From: Photobacterium kagoshimensis
GTDB lineage: Bacteria; Pseudomonadota; Gammaproteobacteria; Enterobacterales; Vibrionaceae
Direction of reading: 5' to 3'
DNA: 64,000 bases
NCBI RefSeq assembly: GCF_050337045.1
Contig: NZ_JAKJSO010000012.1
Location: forward strand, 264,821 to 328,820
Under the pieces are notes generated by a model. It did not search any database, was not told the DNA's origin, and saw only the letters and a program-made list of their open reading frames with translations. Below, in pieces: positions 1-7,870 of the stretch (its first letter is position 1; each line of letters starts with the position of its first letter). A program made the position numbers and the translations under genes.

Positions 1-451
1 CGATATAAATGGCTTTGGTGCCAAATTCAAACGTCTGCATTTGCGCAACCACATGGGGAGGAATAGACAGTAAATGGATACCAGCAAGGTGAGATTGTAT
101 TTCCGTCGACAAGCTGGCTTGTGCCGATTCAGCAATGAGTACTGTGCTATCGACCCGCGTTTGCCCCGCCCCCACGGCAACAGGCACTTGACGAAGGTTG
201 AATAACGCGCCTTGGCAAGCACCGTCACAATGTTCAGGCAATAAATAAATTAACCGCCATTGCCCTTGTTCTCCGCCCCCGAGTTCACTCAACCACTGGG
301 GCGTTAACGGTGAATCCAATAACTTACCGCGGTTAGTGATCCCACCTTGGTACCAATTCAAATCCAGTACCAATTTAGCCAACAACAGCGGCAACACAAA
401 TACACCTAACAGCAGTAACAACGCACTCCGTTTGCTTCCTTGTTTGCTCAT
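1..451 (-). CDS. Sco-like cytochrome oxidase assembly factor, 3' end outside window
   Basis: Partial gene: 150 codons are visible, running off the left edge. The ATG lies inside the stop of the SURF1 gene (ATGA overlap), so it is the next gene of the cox operon. Residues ~9-27 form a membrane anchor, followed by a periplasmic domain. The segment LPEHCDGACQGAL carries a CxxxC pair like the copper-binding pair of Sco/thioredoxin-fold assembly proteins. In related operons a small membrane protein sits between SURF1 and ctaA (heme a synthase). I infer a role in copper delivery or redox maturation of the oxidase. The full family cannot be confirmed because the C-terminal half is missing. Confidence 0.7.
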   Translation of the reverse strand, partial: MSKQGSKRSALLLLLGVFVLPLLLAKLVLDLNWYQGGITNRGKLLDSPLTPQWLSELGGGEQGQWRLIYLLPEHCDGACQGALFNLRQVPVAVGAGQTRVDSTVLIAESAQASLSTEIQSHLAGIHLLSIPPHVVAQMQTFEFGTKAIYI

Positions 452-1125
452 GCTCTTGTCCTTTTTAACCACCAGAAGGCTAACCCTGAAATGGCAACCG
501 CCATCAAAAACCACTGTACAGCGTAGGCGTAATGTTTATGCGGCCCCATCACAACCGGTGTCCAAGTTTGTTGCAGGGCCAACGCATTATCGGGATCGAT
601 TTGTAAAACCCACGGCTTGAGTGGTAAATCCATTTGTTGCGACAGCAATTGTAAATCAATCACCTGCACTCGCTGCGGCCATACTAAGGTCTCGCTTGGC
701 GCGGCCAACGTCGGCATCTGAGACGGTGGGGCAATAATCCCTTCTACCCGTAATTCACCGTGGTGCTCTGGCAATACAGGCAGTTGTTCACGGTATGTCG
801 GTGCAGCAATCCAGCCTAAATTCACCAACACCCAATCTCTGTTCACTTTCAGGGGATAAAGCAGGTGATAGCCAACTTGACCACGGTAAATCTGATTATC
901 CAATAACACCGCGTAGCGATGTTCAAACGTCCCATGCAGGGTTAACCCATACCAGCGGGGATCGCTCGGTAAGCTTGCCAAACTGTAATACATTTGTTCG
1001 CTTCGGTGCTTTAAGGCATGGCTTAACGCCTCTTTTTCTTGCGCTCGTGTTAATTGCCATAAGCCCAACTTGACCAATGTCAGCATTACCGCCACAGTAA
1101 AAAGTATGAATCCGATCCGTCGCAT
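448..1125 (-). CDS. SURF1 family cytochrome c oxidase assembly protein
   Basis: SURF1 (Shy1) family protein of 225 residues that helps assemble heme-copper oxidase, probably in heme a insertion. A membrane helix lies at each end (IGFILFTVAVMLTL near the start and YAVQWFLMAVAISGLAFWWL near the end) around a periplasmic domain, the usual SURF1 plan. An in-frame TTG lies 15 bp upstream, but the ATG at 1125 has AGAGG just before it and was chosen. The stop overlaps the start of the downstream Sco-like gene, which indicates translational coupling. It is separated from coxC by an oppositely oriented DUF2909 gene. Confidence 0.88.
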   Translation of the reverse strand: MRRIGFILFTVAVMLTLVKLGLWQLTRAQEKEALSHALKHRSEQMYYSLASLPSDPRWYGLTLHGTFEHRYAVLLDNQIYRGQVGYHLLYPLKVNRDWVLVNLGWIAAPTYREQLPVLPEHHGELRVEGIIAPPSQMPTLAAPSETLVWPQRVQVIDLQLLSQQMDLPLKPWVLQIDPDNALALQQTWTPVVMGPHKHYAYAVQWFLMAVAISGLAFWWLKRTRA

Positions 1126-1167
1126 ACCACCTCTTATCAATCGGTTACTGCTAGCAGGAGTATTTAC

Positions 1168-1374
1168 ATGCTGATCAAAGCCCTTGTTGTTTGCTTATTG
1201 GTTTTCATTATTTTCAATTTGTTTCGTGCACTGCCAGTGATGCTCGGTAAGCGAGAAGGTGTGCGGTTTTCTCGCTATTTAGGCCGTCGACTATGGCTAT
1301 CGGTGTTGGTGTTCGTCTTATTGCTGATCGGCATCGCCACAGGTTTAGTTGAACCTAACCCTCGCCCTTTTTAA
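1168..1374 (+). CDS. DUF2909 twin-transmembrane protein, reversed within cox operon
   Basis: A 68-residue protein with two hydrophobic helices (about 3-22 and 44-62) joined by a basic loop (GKREGVRFSRYLGRRLW), matching the DUF2909 'twin transmembrane' family that sits beside cox genes in many proteobacteria. AGGAG lies about 8 bp before the ATG. It lies on the plus strand while the rest of the cox cluster is on the minus strand, so it is antisense to any coxC-SURF1 readthrough transcript. Function is unknown; the context suggests an oxidase accessory or assembly role. Confidence 0.8.
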   Translation: MLIKALVVCLLVFIIFNLFRALPVMLGKREGVRFSRYLGRRLWLSVLVFVLLLIGIATGLVEPNPRPF

Positions 1375-1393
1375 CCATGCACAAAACGTAAAC

Positions 1394-2317
1394 TCAAAGA
1401 ATATAAACAAAGGTAAATAACCCTAACCACACCACATCGACAAAGTGCCAATACCAAGCCCCCGCTTGAAAGGCAAAGTGCTTCTCGGCACTAAAATGCC
1501 CTTTGAGTACCCGACACCACACAATAAATAAAATGATGGTACCCAAGGTGACATGCAGGCCATGAAATCCCGTCAGCATAAAGAAGGTATTACCGTATAT
1601 GCCTGAATCTAACGTTAGACCCATATCCTGATAAGCGTGAATATATTCCACCCCTTGCAGGTAAACAAACAGTCCTCCCAACAACACGGTTAACAACAGA
1701 AAGAGGGTCAAGCGAGGACGATTATCTTTTTCTAACGCAGTGTGCGCGATATGGACAGTGACCGACGATAACAACAAGATCAGCGTATTATATAAAGGGA
1801 GACCTAAAGGCCCCATCGCTTGGGTTTCGCCCCCACTCGGGGTTAAGATCAGCGGCCACTGGGCAATGAAATCAGGCCACAACACAGCATTGGTCATGGC
1901 GTTATTGCCCGCCCCGCCTAGCCATGGCACCGCAATCATACGGGCATAAAACAGCGCCCCAAAAAACGCAGCAAAGAACATAACTTCAGAAAAAATAAAC
2001 CAGCTCATACCTTGGCGAAATGAGCGATCCAATTGTGCGCTGTATAACCCCCCCATCGATTCTCGAATCACATCGCGAAACCAACCTGTCAGCATAATAA
2101 GTAACAAGCCGACACCAGCCAGTAGTACCCAAGGCCCTTGCCCCGCCATGAGCCCCCCCACGGTTGAGCCAGCCCCGAGTGCAATCAAGAACAGTGCAAT
2201 TGCCCCGACAATGGGCCATGCACTGGTCGCAGGCACATAATAGGCTTCGTGCTGCTGGCCTGAAGATGCGTCGGGGGGCGTAATTGTTTGATCGTGTTCG
2301 CTGTACGGGTTTGCCAT
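1394..2317 (-). CDS. coxC: Cytochrome c oxidase subunit III
   Basis: Subunit III of an aa3/caa3-type heme-copper oxidase, 307 residues, an integral membrane subunit without redox centres. The sequence shows the family's helices and motifs, including RQGMSWFIFSEVMFFAAFF and the C-terminal AGAWYWHFVDVVWLGLF. An open frame extends upstream to 2365 and would overlap ctaG. The ATG at 2317 (MANPYSEH) has TGAGGTC about 8 bp upstream and leaves 10 bp after the ctaG stop, so it is preferred. Last of the four main structural and assembly genes of the operon. Confidence 0.95.
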   Translation of the reverse strand: MANPYSEHDQTITPPDASSGQQHEAYYVPATSAWPIVGAIALFLIALGAGSTVGGLMAGQGPWVLLAGVGLLLIMLTGWFRDVIRESMGGLYSAQLDRSFRQGMSWFIFSEVMFFAAFFGALFYARMIAVPWLGGAGNNAMTNAVLWPDFIAQWPLILTPSGGETQAMGPLGLPLYNTLILLLSSVTVHIAHTALEKDNRPRLTLFLLLTVLLGGLFVYLQGVEYIHAYQDMGLTLDSGIYGNTFFMLTGFHGLHVTLGTIILFIVWCRVLKGHFSAEKHFAFQAGAWYWHFVDVVWLGLFTFVYIL

Positions 2318-2327
2318 TGTTATGACC

Positions 2328-2891
2328 TCATTGGGTTTGCGCAGTGTTTGTCGGCTGCGCGTCATACAAGGTGTAAGCCAAAGTCAGGGTATTAATGTCA
2401 TCAGGCAGGTTCGGATCGATATAAAACACCAAAGGTAACTCTGCCGATCCCCCAGCCTCTAATGGTTGATGATTAAAGCAAAAGCACTGAATCTTATTAA
2501 AATACTGCGCTGCTAACCCTGGGGATACCGACGGCACGGCTTGTCCCACACTGGCTGCTGCTGTCAGGTTTTGCGCGGCATAAGCAATTTTATGGGTCTC
2601 ACCTGGGTGGACTTCCATTCGAGTCACTTGCGGCGTAAACGTCCACTTCATGCCTGGATTGATGTAGGCGACAAACTCGACCGTGACCGTGCGACTGGTA
2701 TCAATACGATTGGCAGCAGCCCTGGTCGGAGTCGATGAGGTTTTGCCATTGATCCCCGTGATATCGCAAAACACGTCGTACAAAGGCACAAGTGCAAACG
2801 CAAACCCAAACATTGCGATAGCCATCGCCACTAAAGACCACAGGGAGCGCTGCTTTTTCTTCGTTGCCGCTAGCGGTTCTTGATCTGCCAT
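2328..2891 (-). CDS. ctaG: Cytochrome c oxidase assembly protein CtaG/Cox11
   Basis: Cox11/CtaG family copper chaperone that delivers CuB to subunit I. It has one N-terminal membrane anchor (LWSLVAMAIAMFGFAFALV) and a periplasmic immunoglobulin-like domain with the copper-binding CFCF pair in IQCFCFNHQPLEAG. The longer frame (to 2960) overlaps coxA; the ATG at 2891 (MADQEPL) lies 8 bp after the coxA stop and follows a G-rich ribosome-binding region, giving 187 residues, typical for the family. Its place between coxA and coxC is the standard order. Confidence 0.93.
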   Translation of the reverse strand: MADQEPLAATKKKQRSLWSLVAMAIAMFGFAFALVPLYDVFCDITGINGKTSSTPTRAAANRIDTSRTVTVEFVAYINPGMKWTFTPQVTRMEVHPGETHKIAYAAQNLTAAASVGQAVPSVSPGLAAQYFNKIQCFCFNHQPLEAGGSAELPLVFYIDPNLPDDINTLTLAYTLYDAQPTNTAQTQ

Positions 2892-2899
2892 ACCCGCCC

Positions 2900-4546
2900 C
2901 TAATCCACTTTCGGTGGCGTCGAGAATGTGTGGTGAGGCGCGGGTGACGGTACCGTCCACTCAAGGCCTTCCGCCCCATCCCATGGTTTGGCGGCGGCAG
3001 GCTCACCACCACGGGCACACTTAATGATGACGGCTAAGAAAATAAACTGTGATAAGCCAAACAAGAAGCCACCGATACTGACCACCATGTTCACATCAGC
3101 AAACTGCAGCGCATAGTCAGGAATTCGACGCGGCATGCCCGCCAGCCCAAGGAAATGCATCGGGAAAAACAGAATATTGACCGACACCACAGAGCACCAG
3201 AAATGCCACTTGGCGAGCCGTTCATCAAACATGTACCCGGTCCATTTCGGCAACCAGTAATACGCTGCCGCCATGATCGAAAATATCGCCCCCGACACCA
3301 GCACATAATGAAAATGCGCCACCACAAAATAGGTATCGTGATACTGGAAGTCAGCTGGGGTTATCGCCAGCATCAAGCCAGAAAAACCGCCAATGGTGAA
3401 CAAGATAATAAAAGCGATCGCAAAGAGCATCGGCACTTCAAACGTCAACGAGCCTCGCCACATAGTGGCCACCCAGTTAAAGACCTTCACCCCCGTTGGC
3501 ACAGAGATAAGCATGGTGCAGTACATAAAGAAGAGCTCTGCCGCCACGGGCATCCCAGTGGTAAACATATGGTGGGCCCAGACCAAAAAGCTCAAACCTG
3601 CAATCGAGGCTGTCGCGTACACCATCGAACTGTAGCCAAAGAGCTTCTTGCGAGAAAATGCGGGGATAATGGCAGAAATGATACCGAAACTCGGCAAAAT
3701 CATAATATAAACTTCAGGGTGACCAAAGAACCAGAAAATATGCTGGAACATCACAGGATCGCCCCCACCCGCCGCATCAAAGAAGCTGGTGCCAAAATAT
3801 TTATCCGTCAGTACCATGGTGACCGCCCCTGCGAGTACGGGCATCACAGCTATCAACAAAAACGCCGTGATCAGCCAAGTCCACACAAATAGCGGCATTT
3901 TCATATACGTCATGCCAGGCGCACGCAAATTCATAATGGTCACTATCACATTGATCGCCCCCATGATGGAGCTGATCCCCATGATATGCACCGAGAATAC
4001 AAACAAGCCCGTACTGGCAGGACTGTACGTCGTTGAAAGTGGCGCGTAAAACGTCCAGCCAAAATTTGGACCTCCACCTTCCATGAACAAAGACGCCAAT
4101 AACATGGCAAACGCAAATGGCAGAATCCAAAAACTCCAATTATTCATCCGTGGTAGCGCCATATCAGGCGCCCCGATCATCAGCGGTACCATCCAGTTTG
4201 CTAGGCCAGTGAAAGCAGGCATCACGGCGCCAAACACCATGATAAGCCCATGAACCGTGGTCATCTGATTAAAGAAATTGGGCTCAACCAACTGCAACCC
4301 GGGCTGGAAAAGCTCTGCACGGATCACCATCGCCATTGCACCGCCCGTTAAGAACATCGCAAAGCTAAACATTAAATACAGCGAGCCGATGTCTTTATGA
4401 TTGGTGGTCAGCACCCAGCGCATCAGCCCTTTCGGCTGGTGGTGGTGATCATGATGTCCCGTCTCGTCATGCGGTGAATGCCCATTATTTGATGGCGTCG
4501 AATCTGGCTGCTCAACGTCGGTTTGCTCTCGTAACATATCCGTCAT
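2900..4546 (-). CDS. coxA: Cytochrome c oxidase subunit I
   Basis: Catalytic subunit of the heme-copper oxidase (548 residues, about 12 membrane helices) that reduces oxygen to water and pumps protons. Recognisable metal sites: the heme a histidine in TTVHGLIMVFGA, the CuB ligand and His-Tyr crosslink motif GHPEVYIMILP, the WAHHMFTTG histidine pair, and AHFHYVL. The N-terminal ~40 residues are hydrophilic and His-rich (DETGHHDHHHQPKG), an extension that could bind metal (inference). AGGGAG precedes the ATG. coxB ends 14 bp upstream and ctaG begins 8 bp downstream. Confidence 0.97.
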   Translation of the reverse strand: MTDMLREQTDVEQPDSTPSNNGHSPHDETGHHDHHHQPKGLMRWVLTTNHKDIGSLYLMFSFAMFLTGGAMAMVIRAELFQPGLQLVEPNFFNQMTTVHGLIMVFGAVMPAFTGLANWMVPLMIGAPDMALPRMNNWSFWILPFAFAMLLASLFMEGGGPNFGWTFYAPLSTTYSPASTGLFVFSVHIMGISSIMGAINVIVTIMNLRAPGMTYMKMPLFVWTWLITAFLLIAVMPVLAGAVTMVLTDKYFGTSFFDAAGGGDPVMFQHIFWFFGHPEVYIMILPSFGIISAIIPAFSRKKLFGYSSMVYATASIAGLSFLVWAHHMFTTGMPVAAELFFMYCTMLISVPTGVKVFNWVATMWRGSLTFEVPMLFAIAFIILFTIGGFSGLMLAITPADFQYHDTYFVVAHFHYVLVSGAIFSIMAAAYYWLPKWTGYMFDERLAKWHFWCSVVSVNILFFPMHFLGLAGMPRRIPDYALQFADVNMVVSIGGFLFGLSQFIFLAVIIKCARGGEPAAAKPWDGAEGLEWTVPSPAPHHTFSTPPKVD

Positions 4547-4560
4547 TGGTCTTGCTCCCT

Positions 4561-5712
4561 TTAAAGATTCTCGCCATTCAACACGGCTTGTACTTCGGCG
4601 GCTTGCACCGTATCGCCTGTATCATTGCCCCACGCATTCCGCTCGTAAGTGATCACGGCGGCGAGCTCCTTAAGACTCAGCTGAGGACCAAAGGCCTGCA
4701 TTGCCGTTCCCGTCTTGCCGTGGACAACAATCGAAATATGCTCAAGTTTTTTACTTTTATCGACCGATAACCCTTGGCCCGCTAACGCAGGGAATGCACC
4801 AGGGATCCCTTGACCAGCCGCTTGGTGACACACCGCACAGCGAGCTTGATAGGTTTTCTCACCCAATGCCATCAGCTCATCCATTGGCATTTGCATATCC
4901 AACAAACGCTGCTCTTCTTCACGCGCTAGCTGCTGGGCCACCTTGGTGGTTTGCAGCCATTCTTCGTATTCCACTTGGGTTTTGGCAATCACCACTATCG
5001 GCATGAAACCATGGTCTTTACCACACAGCTCTGCACATTGGCCGCGGTAAATACCCGGCTCTTCAATGCGAGTCCACGCTTCATTAATAAAACCGGGGTT
5101 AGCATCTTTTTTCACCGCAAAAGCAGGCACCCACCAAGAATGAATAACGTCTTGTGAAGTAATCAGAAAACGGACTTTTTGCCCAATGGGCAGAATTAAG
5201 GGGCGGTCAACTTCAAGCAGGTAGTTATCGCGCTTTTCACGTTCGTTGGCGATCTGGGCGGGAGATGTCGCTAACAGCGAAAAATACTCAACTTCTTGGT
5301 CAAAATAGCGGTAATGCCACTTCCACTGCGAGCCTGTGATCAGCACGGTCAGATCGGGTTTGGTGGTATCTTCCATCGCCAGCAAGGTTTTGGTGGCAGG
5401 GATCGCCATGGCAATCAAAATCACAAACGGGATCAGTGTCCACAAAATTTCTACTTTGGTACTTTCATGGAAAGAAGCCGCCACTGCGCCACGCGATTTA
5501 CGATGATGAATAATGGCCCAAAACATCACCCCAAACACGATGACACCAATCACGACACAAATGTAAAAAATGGTCATGTGCAGATCAAAAACCTGCTGGC
5601 TAACGTCGGTGACCCCTTGGGTCATATTAAGTGGCATGGTTTTCGTTTCGGCTGCAACTGGTAGCGCCCAAAAGGCAGCAAACAGCCCATAGAACAATTG
5701 GCGAATTGTCAC
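4561..5712 (-). CDS. coxB: Cytochrome c oxidase subunit II with fused cytochrome c domain (caa3 type)
   Basis: Receives electrons from cytochrome c through CuA. Signal peptide (1-21), two membrane helices (~45-67, ~88-110), then the CuA cupredoxin domain with H191 and the cluster C226, E228, C230, H234, M237 in QCAELCGKDHGFMP. A C-terminal cytochrome c domain carries the heme site CAVCH (292-296) with a likely axial Met in GTAMQAFG. At 383 residues it is longer than heme-free subunit II. The start codon is GTG, with GGAGGG upstream. First gene of the cox operon; the 220 bp upstream should hold its promoter. Confidence 0.96.
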   Translation of the reverse strand: MTIRQLFYGLFAAFWALPVAAETKTMPLNMTQGVTDVSQQVFDLHMTIFYICVVIGVIVFGVMFWAIIHHRKSRGAVAASFHESTKVEILWTLIPFVILIAMAIPATKTLLAMEDTTKPDLTVLITGSQWKWHYRYFDQEVEYFSLLATSPAQIANEREKRDNYLLEVDRPLILPIGQKVRFLITSQDVIHSWWVPAFAVKKDANPGFINEAWTRIEEPGIYRGQCAELCGKDHGFMPIVVIAKTQVEYEEWLQTTKVAQQLAREEEQRLLDMQMPMDELMALGEKTYQARCAVCHQAAGQGIPGAFPALAGQGLSVDKSKKLEHISIVVHGKTGTAMQAFGPQLSLKELAAVITYERNAWGNDTGDTVQAAEVQAVLNGENL

Positions 5713-5933
5713 CCCGATCCCTCCCCTGGTAACACCAACAAGACGATATCCCTAAGTGTGTAGACAGAAAAAACACCTTTCGCGCCACACAATTAACACT
5801 TTATTTACATTTAACTTAGGACATAATCGGGAGATAGGGCAATAAATTACCAGTTAAAAAATAGCGAGATCAACGAACGAAGCGCCACCCAAAATAGAAT
5901 AATTTCAGGTGAAGACACTAGCAGGAGAAAGCT

Positions 5934-6731
5934 TTACAGACGGAAGTGAACCACGATAGGAGTCAGGCGATATTTTAAGCTGGTCATCTTTGCCACCCAG
6001 CGCTGCCATGATCGCCAACGCCCACAATGGTGGTCAAATGGGCTCTGACAGCTCACCAACTCCGCCCAAGGTAGCCAGTTAATAATTTGTTGAGCTGGAT
6101 CGGCAAAACCATGTTGGTACTTTTCTGTGCCCATTTTTTGCGCCAACACCGAATCACAGGCATCACCCGCCAGCACCACACACGCTTCCAGCTTACTAAA
6201 ATGACAACCTATGCGTTGTACAAACTGGGCGAGTTGGCCCTCGGTACAGTGGAGTAACGCTTGATCACACAGCAGCAAAACAGGAACGTTATTCATGGCA
6301 GGCAAAGCTTTGAGCCTGCTCAGATCTGTCACCGAGCCATTACGCATGGTATAGCGCTCACTTTTATGGAAAAGGCGCTCACGCCATAGTAAGTTTTCGT
6401 CGGTATCTAACTCGAACCAACGACATCTTCCGTTATCTAGGCGGTAAAATCGGGTATCTAGCCCAGCGCCAACATTGATGACGTAGCCATTAGGATTTCG
6501 ACGTAAAAACTGCAAAACCACTTTATCGCATTGCAAGGTTAAGGTGGCGTGCAACAATTGGCGCTCGGTGATATTGCCCGATAGACAATCTGGCACAAGA
6601 TGACATTGGCTACAGGCTGCTGCCGCAACAGGATCGTAGATCAACCCATTATCATCCAGACTTTCACGGCTGCGCAGCCACAGCGGCTGCAGTAATTTTG
6701 GTGGTATCTTGTAGCGAACAGGACTGGCCAT
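5934..6731 (-). CDS. Class I SAM-dependent methyltransferase, LCM/PPM family
   Basis: A 265-residue protein resembling the leucine carboxyl methyltransferase (LCM, TIGR00027-like) family. The SAM-binding region shows NVGAGLDTRFYRLD followed by the acidic loop WFELDTDENLLWRERL, and a later acidic patch VPVLLLCDQALLHC. Bacterial members methylate carboxyl groups of varied small molecules or proteins, so the substrate cannot be predicted. It is transcribed toward the cox operon with a 220-bp gap, so co-transcription is possible but not shown. Start ATG has GAGAAG about 5 bp upstream. Several Cys residues near the N terminus (ACSQCHLVPDCL) are unusual. Confidence 0.8.
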   Translation of the reverse strand: MASPVRYKIPPKLLQPLWLRSRESLDDNGLIYDPVAAAACSQCHLVPDCLSGNITERQLLHATLTLQCDKVVLQFLRRNPNGYVINVGAGLDTRFYRLDNGRCRWFELDTDENLLWRERLFHKSERYTMRNGSVTDLSRLKALPAMNNVPVLLLCDQALLHCTEGQLAQFVQRIGCHFSKLEACVVLAGDACDSVLAQKMGTEKYQHGFADPAQQIINWLPWAELVSCQSPFDHHCGRWRSWQRWVAKMTSLKYRLTPIVVHFRL

Positions 6732-6951
6732 GGCTTCTCATCTCCCTATGATCACTCTGATTGGCGAACGCACTCAATAGTGAATACAGCTGATGATAAT
6801 AACTCTCATTAGCTTTTGCAAAGTTATTCTTCGCGAGCCATTAATGAAGCAGATAGGCCGAGCTAAGTTCTTAGGGCGCGGCAATAAAAAACGCCCGTCG
6901 GTATGACGAGCGCTTGATGAAAGTGAAGCGGTGAAGATGTGAGGCTGAAAA

Positions 6952-7572
6952 TTACATCCAGTCGCTATTGCGAATAACCCCAACCGCAATACCTTCAATC
7001 GATAGGTGTTGCTGGCTAAGATCGACCACAATCGGGGAGAAATCTTCATTTTCAGCATGCAGTAATACCTGCGAGCCTTTTTTCTCTAAGCGTTTCACGG
7101 TGACATCATCGTCAACACGTGCCACCACAACTTGGCCATTGTGTACATCTTGGGTTTTGTGTACAGCCAGTAAATCACCATCCATGATGCCAATGTCTTT
7201 CATACTCATGCCATTGACTCGTAATAAGAAATCAGCACGAGGTTTAAAGAGTGAAGCATCCACTTCATAGTGTGTTTCAACGTGTTCTTGCGCCAAAATA
7301 GGCTCACCCGCGGCAACTTGACCGATAAGTGGTAACCCTTTCTCTTCTGGCTCATCATTGCTGGCAATCAGGCGAATGCCTCGTGAAGCACCCGGAATAA
7401 TTTCGATCACTTGCTTTCGCGCAAGTGCTTTTAAATGTTCTTCTGCAGCATTTGCAGAGCGAAATCCGAGTTCACGGGCTATTTCAGCACGTGTAGGCGG
7501 CATTCCAGAATCTTCGATTTTTGCTTTGATTAGCTCAAAGACTTCTTGTTGGCGCGGCGTTAACGGCTTCAT
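6952..7572 (-). CDS. lexA: SOS response repressor and autoprotease LexA
   Basis: A 206-residue LexA. The N-terminal winged helix-turn-helix begins LTPRQQEVFELI, with recognition helix around FRSANAAEEHLKAL. The cleavage site is A88-G89 in QVAAGEP, and the catalytic dyad is S123 (NGMSMKD) and K160 (DVTVKRLEK), four positions later than in the 202-residue E. coli protein. Two LexA boxes lie immediately upstream, so it is autoregulated. It diverges from plsB, as in enteric bacteria (there with dgkA between them). Confidence 0.97.
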   Translation of the reverse strand: MKPLTPRQQEVFELIKAKIEDSGMPPTRAEIARELGFRSANAAEEHLKALARKQVIEIIPGASRGIRLIASNDEPEEKGLPLIGQVAAGEPILAQEHVETHYEVDASLFKPRADFLLRVNGMSMKDIGIMDGDLLAVHKTQDVHNGQVVVARVDDDVTVKRLEKKGSQVLLHAENEDFSPIVVDLSQQHLSIEGIAVGVIRNSDWM

Positions 7573-7580
7573 AGCAGACC

Positions 7581-7596
7581 CTGTCTTTTTATACAG
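7581..7596 (-). promoter_or_regulatory. LexA binding site (SOS box 1)
   Basis: CTGTCTTTTTATACAG is a perfect CTGT-N8-ACAG SOS box, ending 8 bp before the lexA start codon. It should repress lexA until DNA damage triggers LexA cleavage. Confidence 0.9.
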
Positions 7597-7599
7597 TCA

Positions 7600-7615
7600 C
7601 TGTGAGTATATCCAG
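7600..7615 (-). promoter_or_regulatory. LexA binding site (SOS box 2, imperfect)
   Basis: CTGTGAGTATATCCAG matches CTGT-N8-ACAG with one mismatch in the outer half-site. It lies 19 bp (start to start) from box 1, so the two boxes lie close together on the DNA, as in the double operator of E. coli lexA. Confidence 0.75.
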
Positions 7616-7640
7616 TGTTAGCCTACTTGAAAAGATACTT

Positions 7641-7672
7641 GTTGGTTAAAACAGCAATTAACTTTAACCAAC
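7641..7672. repeat. Inverted repeat in the lexA-plsB intergenic region
   Basis: A perfect 10-bp inverted repeat (GTTGGTTAAA at 7641-7650 and TTTAACCAAC at 7663-7672, 12-bp spacer). There is no T-run, so it is not a terminator. Its place in a divergent promoter region suggests an operator for plsB or lexA. No regulator is identified. Confidence 0.5.
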
Positions 7673-7870
7673 CGTATATCCCCACGGAATCAGCGGCTGG
7701 AATACATTATTAACCGCTATAATTTAGTGAGCGCCTTCACTAAACAATTAGTTAGTGAATCTGAAAAGCAAAAATGTCACCTTTGCCATCTTCTGAGTGA
7801 TTTTAGCTGCAAGATTACGCCTGTTTAATGATATCCTTGCCTCGTTAAAAAACCGAGGCTAGTTAAAGAC

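Noticed and set aside
3155..3892. A 245-codon open frame on the plus strand opposite coxA
   Set aside because: It is antisense to a clearly conserved gene, is full of His/Arg as expected from reversed codons, and has no ribosome-binding site.
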